A stretch of DNA of 64,000 bases from JANNBN01 sp963763885 (lineage in GTDB: Bacteria; Actinomycetota; Acidimicrobiia; Acidimicrobiales; JANYDT01). The stretch lies in contig CAVXQD010000002.1 in assembly GCA_963763885.1 (NCBI GenBank), positions 124,001 through 188,000 of the forward strand, in the 5' to 3' direction. The notes under the pieces are model-generated. The model searched no databases. It was given only the letters and a program-made list of their open reading frames with translations, and was not told the origin of the DNA. A program made the translations under genes and the position numbers. Positions within the stretch are counted from its first letter, which is position 1; each line of letters opens with the position of its first letter. Below are positions 59,946 through 64,000 of the stretch, piece after piece.

Positions 59946-60895
59946 GTCGAACTGGGACCATTCGTCGGGCTGATTGGCTTCGGCAAGAAATCTCGCTGAT
60001 TGACGAACTGCTCGGCAATCTGGGCGGTACCTCTGCAGCGCTCGTCGGCTTTGCGCGTTCCAGGTGGTTCGCATTAACTGACGAGCGAGAACAGTTGTTT
60101 TCCGAGCTCGCCTCGGTTGCGCTGGGAAGCAAGCTGGATCTGCGGTTCTCCGGCCAGAGCGTCCAGGCAAACCGAATGGAAATGTCTGCCCTTTCGGACC
60201 TACTGCAGCCGGTGAGCAGGCTGCTGGACCAATTCGGTTCCGACGCATTCGTCTCAACTCGCCCTGGGTCGTTTGTGCTCGAGATTGGGACTGCTCCGCA
60301 ACTCGAGCTTGTCGATCCCGGCAACCGAATCGATCCAGTAGGTCTGCTCCTGTCCGACGTCGCTGCGGCGGGGTCTGAGAAAGATGTCGAACTATCAGTT
60401 GAAGCTGCTGTTGACCAGCTCGGACGGGAAACTGTTCGGGCCGCAGCTAGTTTCGTCGGCACACTTCGCCACCGCAAGCTTGACGTGGAGATCCACTGGG
60501 TGAACCAACGTGGCTCTTCGCGTCGAACCTCGCTTACACGGGACCGATCCTCGGCCGTGTTCCATGCGCTCCAGCAGACCGAACTACAAAGTGAGAGCTA
60601 CGAGGTGTCTGGCGAACTCAGAGGCGTCATGCTTGAGGGCCGTTCCACGTTTCAAATACGGACCGATGAGGGGACCGTGATTAGCGGGTTGGTGAGCCGA
60701 GAGGCGGCTCCGAAAGTGATCGGGTTTTCCATCGGTCAACGAGTCACAGCCAAAGTAGAGAGACGAATACGCCGCCGGGTTGCTTCGTCTTACGAGACCA
60801 CTACTCATCGCTTGATGGGCCTCAACGTTGAAGCCCCGTCGAGCGGCGCGCAACATCCTGATCCCGGGGCTTTCGACCAGGCGGCCGATCGCTAA
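59942..60895 (+). CDS. Hypothetical protein, second of an unknown pair
   Basis: 317 aa. A helical N-terminus (RRADWLRQEISLIDELLGNLGG), a middle part with VSTRPGSFVLEIGTAPQLELVD, and a C-terminal beta-rich OB-fold-like stretch (LRGVMLEGRSTFQIRTDEGTVISGLVS...FSIGQRVTAKVERRIRRR). The C-terminus suggests nucleic-acid or small-molecule binding, but I recognise no family. Context next to restriction genes makes a defence role possible but unproven. Confidence 0.6.
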   Translation: MSRTGTIRRADWLRQEISLIDELLGNLGGTSAALVGFARSRWFALTDEREQLFSELASVALGSKLDLRFSGQSVQANRMEMSALSDLLQPVSRLLDQFGSDAFVSTRPGSFVLEIGTAPQLELVDPGNRIDPVGLLLSDVAAAGSEKDVELSVEAAVDQLGRETVRAAASFVGTLRHRKLDVEIHWVNQRGSSRRTSLTRDRSSAVFHALQQTELQSESYEVSGELRGVMLEGRSTFQIRTDEGTVISGLVSREAAPKVIGFSIGQRVTAKVERRIRRRVASSYETTTHRLMGLNVEAPSSGAQHPDPGAFDQAADR

Positions 60896-60909
60896 GAACG
60901 GCGGTGAGT

Positions 60910-61227
60910 TCAAAGGCATGCGTCGCAATGACGGCTACAAGGACTGGATCTCGGAGCTTCGGCCATCGGTGTCCACTGACCTGTGCGCCGATCCAGCGAG
61001 GCGCCATCTAGAACTGCGTTGCCGTTGCCGTCACCGCCACCCCACACAACCACGTGATGCGCAGTGAGCCAGGCGCCCGCAGAGTGCCTGAGCGCGAGCG
61101 GTGTTGGGCTCGTGACCCAGTCAGTGCACTGAGCACTTTCCGGCTGCGCCTGCATTGCGGGGGAAGGCGCTGCAAAAACCGAAGCAGTGATCGCCAACGT
61201 TGCAAAGAGCACAACCTTGAGGGCCAT
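60910..61227 (-). pseudogene. Truncated secreted kelch-repeat protein
   Basis: 105 codons. Signal peptide (LKVVLFATLAITASVFAAPSPA), one cysteine, then HSAGAWLTAHHVVVWGGGDG and LDGASLDRRTGQWTPMAEAP, which is the first blade of a kelch beta-propeller. The kelch text stops at about 60955 and the frame ends soon after, where the unrelated plus-strand gene ends, so the remainder was probably lost by recombination. Confidence 0.6.
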
Positions 61228-61447
61228 AACCGATTCCTACACCCAGGCGTTCTTCCTGGTGTGGAAAAGGAGTGAGGGTGGGGGCGTCACCTGTCGGCAC
61301 CCGGGCTTCCTCGGCCTGACCAACTCCTGAGACCGGCCAGCCATAACCCGTTATGGCGATCGCTTCTGCGGCGTGTCCTAAAAGCGATAGTGGCCCTCCT
61401 TAGGCTGAACGCAGGAGAGAGCAACCAGCGATGAGACTTTCGGGTTG
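61228..61447. other. Intergenic region without recognisable gene
   Basis: 220 nt between the kelch fragment and the orphan antitoxin. A weak hairpin (CACC-CAGG / CCTGGTG) at ~61240-61262 is the only structure seen. Confidence 0.35.
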
Positions 61448-61681
61448 TCACGGAAGTTCGTCGAACAGTTGGTCGACAAGCTCCGTAGTAGTGACAGCAG
61501 TGATTCCGGCAGCTGGGGCAGGAAAGGTCAGCAAACCATCTCTCACAATCAGCGCTTCTTCCGGGGCTAGGCCGCAGCGGATGAGATCTGAGGCAGCCGC
61601 GCCGGCAGACTTTCCCGTGGCCGCCGCCACCTTCTTCAGCAATTCCAAGACTTCTTCGTCTAGATCCAGCGTGGTTCGCAT
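61448..61681 (-). CDS. Orphan VapB-type antitoxin
   Basis: 77 aa. MRTTLDLDEEVLELLKKVAAATGKSAGAAASDLIR is an RHH antitoxin start; the tail ends TTELVDQLFDELP. A TAGCAT box (61690-61695) precedes the ATG. No PIN toxin follows, so it is a solitary antitoxin or the survivor of a lost pair. Confidence 0.75.
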   Translation of the reverse strand: MRTTLDLDEEVLELLKKVAAATGKSAGAAASDLIRCGLAPEEALIVRDGLLTFPAPAAGITAVTTTELVDQLFDELP

Positions 61682-61689
61682 CGGTGAAG

Positions 61690-61695
61690 ATGCTA
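61690..61695 (-). promoter_or_regulatory. -10 box (TAGCAT) of the orphan antitoxin
   Basis: TAGCAT on the minus strand ends 8 nt before the ATG at 61681; leaderless transcript inferred. Confidence 0.35.
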
Positions 61696-61759
61696 CGTGA
61701 GGCTTTGCGGCCCCTCCCGTGAGAGATCAGCGTAGCGATGTGGCTTGACATGAAATGAC

Positions 61760-62842
61760 ATGAAGCGCGACATTATTGTCGTGTCGCCAACTACGTTTCA
61801 TTCCACCGACCGTTGGGTTCCGGACGAACCCTCAGCCCCATCCGCCTCGGCTGTCTCCTCATGCAATGGGGGAGCGCTCGACATGTTCGACCCATCCGAT
61901 CCGGCTGGTGCGGTCGCTGGACTGGTTCGCCAGATGTTCCGCGAGTGCGCAGCGCAACATGGCATCGTCATTCACGGAGACGGCCCGCTCTATGTGAACG
62001 GCGACGGCCTTGTTGTCAATCTGGCAAACCTCGTAGATGAATGCGCGCGTACAAATCCTGACGCAGCGGCCGACATTGTTCGGCACTTCGTGTCCAGCCT
62101 TGTCCGACACGTTGCGCTTGATCCCAACCCCTCCATGAGCACGGACGTCGCCCGCGCCAGCCTCCGCCTCCGCTTGGCCGAGGACACCCATATTGACGGT
62201 GTGCCCGTGCTCGACTCATTGCCTCCGATCTACGGATGGGATGAGCCGGCGATGGTCTCCCGGCCAGCGTTCCCCGGCACGCGCTGGCTGCTCTATGTGC
62301 GCAGGTCCGATGCCAGCCAAAACGTGCGACGCGTCGACCTGGACGAGTGGGGGATGGATCCCGAAGAAGCCTTCGCCGTTGCCCGTGCCAACGTAAACAG
62401 CGAACGTGTTGGACGCAAAATGCGACTGACCTTCGGCTGGGACTGTGACGGGCCATCAACGTTTCACCACACCAATGCGCTCCACCCCGAACGAATCGAA
62501 CAGTCCGGCAAGCATGGTTGGTATGTAGGCATACCAACGCGCTCGACCGTGCTCGTGGGTCGTGCCAGAACGAACGAAGCATCCGTCGAGCATCTCTGCC
62601 AACTCATTGTGGCCACCCGTACGTTGTGGACCAACGAACCGCATCCGCTGTGTCGCCACAATTGGTATATCCCGCCCGAGGGGCCTGGCGAGTTCGGCTG
62701 CGACGCCGAACCCATCCTGCTGGTTGACGACGGCACACCAGACAATCCGGAACCGCAATTCACCCCACGCTTCGGGCCACGCCTACACGCGCTTTGGGGC
62801 GAATATCCACCACCCCGCCCAGCCCCAAAGCTGATCCTCTAA
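61760..62842 (+). CDS. Hypothetical protein (360 aa)
   Basis: Soluble, no signal peptide. DPSDPAGAVAGLVRQMFRECAAQHGI and NLANLVDECARTNPDAAADIVRHFVSSLVRHV form the helical first third, followed by a mixed region (VDLDEWGMDPEEAFAVARANV...GPGEFGCDAEPILLVDDGTPDNP) and a Pro-rich tail. The NLANL...A..FV pattern is faintly like DUF1444-type proteins, but I would not assign that. Function unknown. Confidence 0.6.
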   Translation: MKRDIIVVSPTTFHSTDRWVPDEPSAPSASAVSSCNGGALDMFDPSDPAGAVAGLVRQMFRECAAQHGIVIHGDGPLYVNGDGLVVNLANLVDECARTNPDAAADIVRHFVSSLVRHVALDPNPSMSTDVARASLRLRLAEDTHIDGVPVLDSLPPIYGWDEPAMVSRPAFPGTRWLLYVRRSDASQNVRRVDLDEWGMDPEEAFAVARANVNSERVGRKMRLTFGWDCDGPSTFHHTNALHPERIEQSGKHGWYVGIPTRSTVLVGRARTNEASVEHLCQLIVATRTLWTNEPHPLCRHNWYIPPEGPGEFGCDAEPILLVDDGTPDNPEPQFTPRFGPRLHALWGEYPPPRPAPKLIL

Positions 62843-62928
62843 TCGCGTGCGCGGGTGCCGGTCAGTTACAGTCCGGCAGCACGCCCGAACGGTTCGTGCG
62901 AGCAGAGCCGATCAGTTGATGAGGTGCC

Positions 62929-64000
62929 ATGTCCAACGGTGAGTTCCAACCAGTCTTCATGCCCGTTGGGGTGCTGACCGCGGCGCTGCAGGAACTGACG
63001 CCGCGTGAACTGCGAGACGCCGACCCAGACCTTGCCGTAGAAGAGTGGCTGGACTTCGCGTCCACGTTGGGCGTGGACTGCATTGAGCTGTCCGCTGCGC
63101 TGCACCCGTCGCAGGCCGACGTTCCGGCCGAAGCCTTGTTGGACCCGGTAGCCAACACCCTCGACCTTCGCCAACCGTTCACCGAAGCCCGAGCCAAACG
63201 CGTGCTGGCGGCCATCAGCGACACCGGCGTGAGCATCGCAGACATCGGCTACTTCGACGACATGCTGCACACAGACCCGGCCATTCGTCGCAAGAAGCAC
63301 GAGTTTGCTGTGCGTTCCATGGACGCCGCAGCCTTGCTTGGTGTGCGCGCCGTGTGCGGGTTTGTGGGGCGAGACCAATCCAAGTCCATGGACCAAAACC
63401 TGGACGAGTTTGAGACGTCGTTTATCCCATTGCTACGTGAAGCCAAAGCTCGCGGCCTGCAATATCGGGTGGAGCAATGCCCTATGCCCGGATGGACTGC
63501 CGGCGACAACTTCCACAACAACCTGGCCTACACGGCAGGCATGTGGATTGCCCTGCACCGCATCTGCGATCGCCATGGCGTGGGCGACCAATTCCGAATC
63601 CACTACGACCCATCACACGCCATCCTCATGGGCCAAGACACACGCTCTGTGTTCCAGTATTTGAAAGACGAGGGCTACGCGTTTCTCATCGCTGGTCTAC
63701 ACGTGAAGGGCCAGGTAATCGACTCCCGCGGGCTGGCTGCATGGGGTTACGGCGGCCAGACCGTGCAACGCGGGGACTGGGTCAACGGACAGGTGTCTTC
63801 CAACCCAGCAGACCTTGGCAATGCCTGGAAGAAGCAGACGGTCTTCTCCGAACACGAACTTCCAGGCACCGCACGCCACGACCCGCTGGCCTATTTGCAG
63901 AACCGCACGGTGGACTGGCTTGACCACCAACTGGCAGTCCGTGAACTGCTTGACCTAGACCCCGCAACTACACCGCTGATTGTGGAACACGAATATGGCG
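62929..64000 (+). CDS. Sugar phosphate isomerase/epimerase (xylose isomerase-like TIM barrel), 3' end outside window
   Basis: 357 codons to the window edge without a stop; ATG at 62929 with a GATGAGG ribosome site. Xylose-isomerase-like barrel: LGVDCIELSAALHP, VEQCPMPGW (Glu ligand), IHYDPSHAILMGQD (Asp/His ligands), IAGLHVKGQVID and the final VEHEYG. These match the metal-binding pattern of the AP-endonuclease-2-like sugar isomerase family. Probably converts a sugar or inositol derivative; the exact substrate is unknown. Confidence 0.85.
   Translation, partial: MSNGEFQPVFMPVGVLTAALQELTPRELRDADPDLAVEEWLDFASTLGVDCIELSAALHPSQADVPAEALLDPVANTLDLRQPFTEARAKRVLAAISDTGVSIADIGYFDDMLHTDPAIRRKKHEFAVRSMDAAALLGVRAVCGFVGRDQSKSMDQNLDEFETSFIPLLREAKARGLQYRVEQCPMPGWTAGDNFHNNLAYTAGMWIALHRICDRHGVGDQFRIHYDPSHAILMGQDTRSVFQYLKDEGYAFLIAGLHVKGQVIDSRGLAAWGYGGQTVQRGDWVNGQVSSNPADLGNAWKKQTVFSEHELPGTARHDPLAYLQNRTVDWLDHQLAVRELLDLDPATTPLIVEHEYG

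Noticed and set aside
60822..61067. Short frames between the unknown pair and the kelch fragment
   Set aside because: No ribosome site and no homology; they overlap the clear signal peptide gene on the minus strand.

Overview
This window is GC-rich DNA from a bacterium that is most likely an actinomycetote, possibly of the class Acidimicrobiia (inference). The evidence is the actinobacterial form of SerC and of the long SerA with its ACT domain, an IclR regulator divergent from leuCD, and at least thirteen genes whose start codon lies 6-9 nt after a TANNNT box, which is the leaderless promoter layout common in actinobacteria. There is no rRNA, no CRISPR array, no prophage and no recognisable transposase.

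Region 1 (1-12.9 kb, and 22-30.7 kb) is housekeeping: serine synthesis (serC, serA), nearly the whole leucine pathway (leuDC with its divergent IclR regulator, leuB, ilvE, and leuA behind a leader-peptide attenuator), greA, a CPBP protease, a GGDEF-EAL protein, a degenerate GH15-like protein, gltX, and tRNA-Gln and tRNA-Glu. Region 2 (13.2-22.1 kb) is a sugar locus: a xylose-type ABC importer, a YicI-like GH31 alpha-xylosidase, a GH3 glycosidase and an aldo/keto reductase, which together look like an alpha-xyloside/xylo-oligosaccharide utilisation unit. Region 3 (31.9-42.4 kb) holds an ACC deaminase, several secreted proteins, and a sulfur operon (metallo-beta-lactamase with three rhodanese domains, TSUP transporter, methyltransferase-like membrane protein) behind a CsoR/CstR-type operator. 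Region 4 (42.7-61.7 kb) is an accessory, defence-like island. It has VapBC and other toxin-antitoxin pairs, a three-gene cassette (pRiA4b ORF-3-like protein, Rad50-like ATPase with a CPVC hook, small HEPN-like protein), GIY-YIG and NERD proteins, a probable DUF262 remnant, a complete but multiply frameshifted type I restriction locus (hsdM-hsdS-hsdR plus a YgjP-type metallopeptidase), a DUF433/DUF5615 pair, and several unknown genes. The right edge (62.9 kb on) enters a sugar-phosphate isomerase-like gene.

Two window-wide patterns matter when using this annotation. First, at least ten genes are broken by single-base indels, mostly one surplus G or C in a short G/C run. The breaks include core genes (leuC, ilvE), so many are probably sequence errors rather than pseudogenes; for these I give the full span of the reconstructed gene. 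Second, several intergenic gaps hold long self-complementary repeats of different sequence but similar layout (one to three direct copies of a short word facing one or two inverted copies), which no annotated feature explains.
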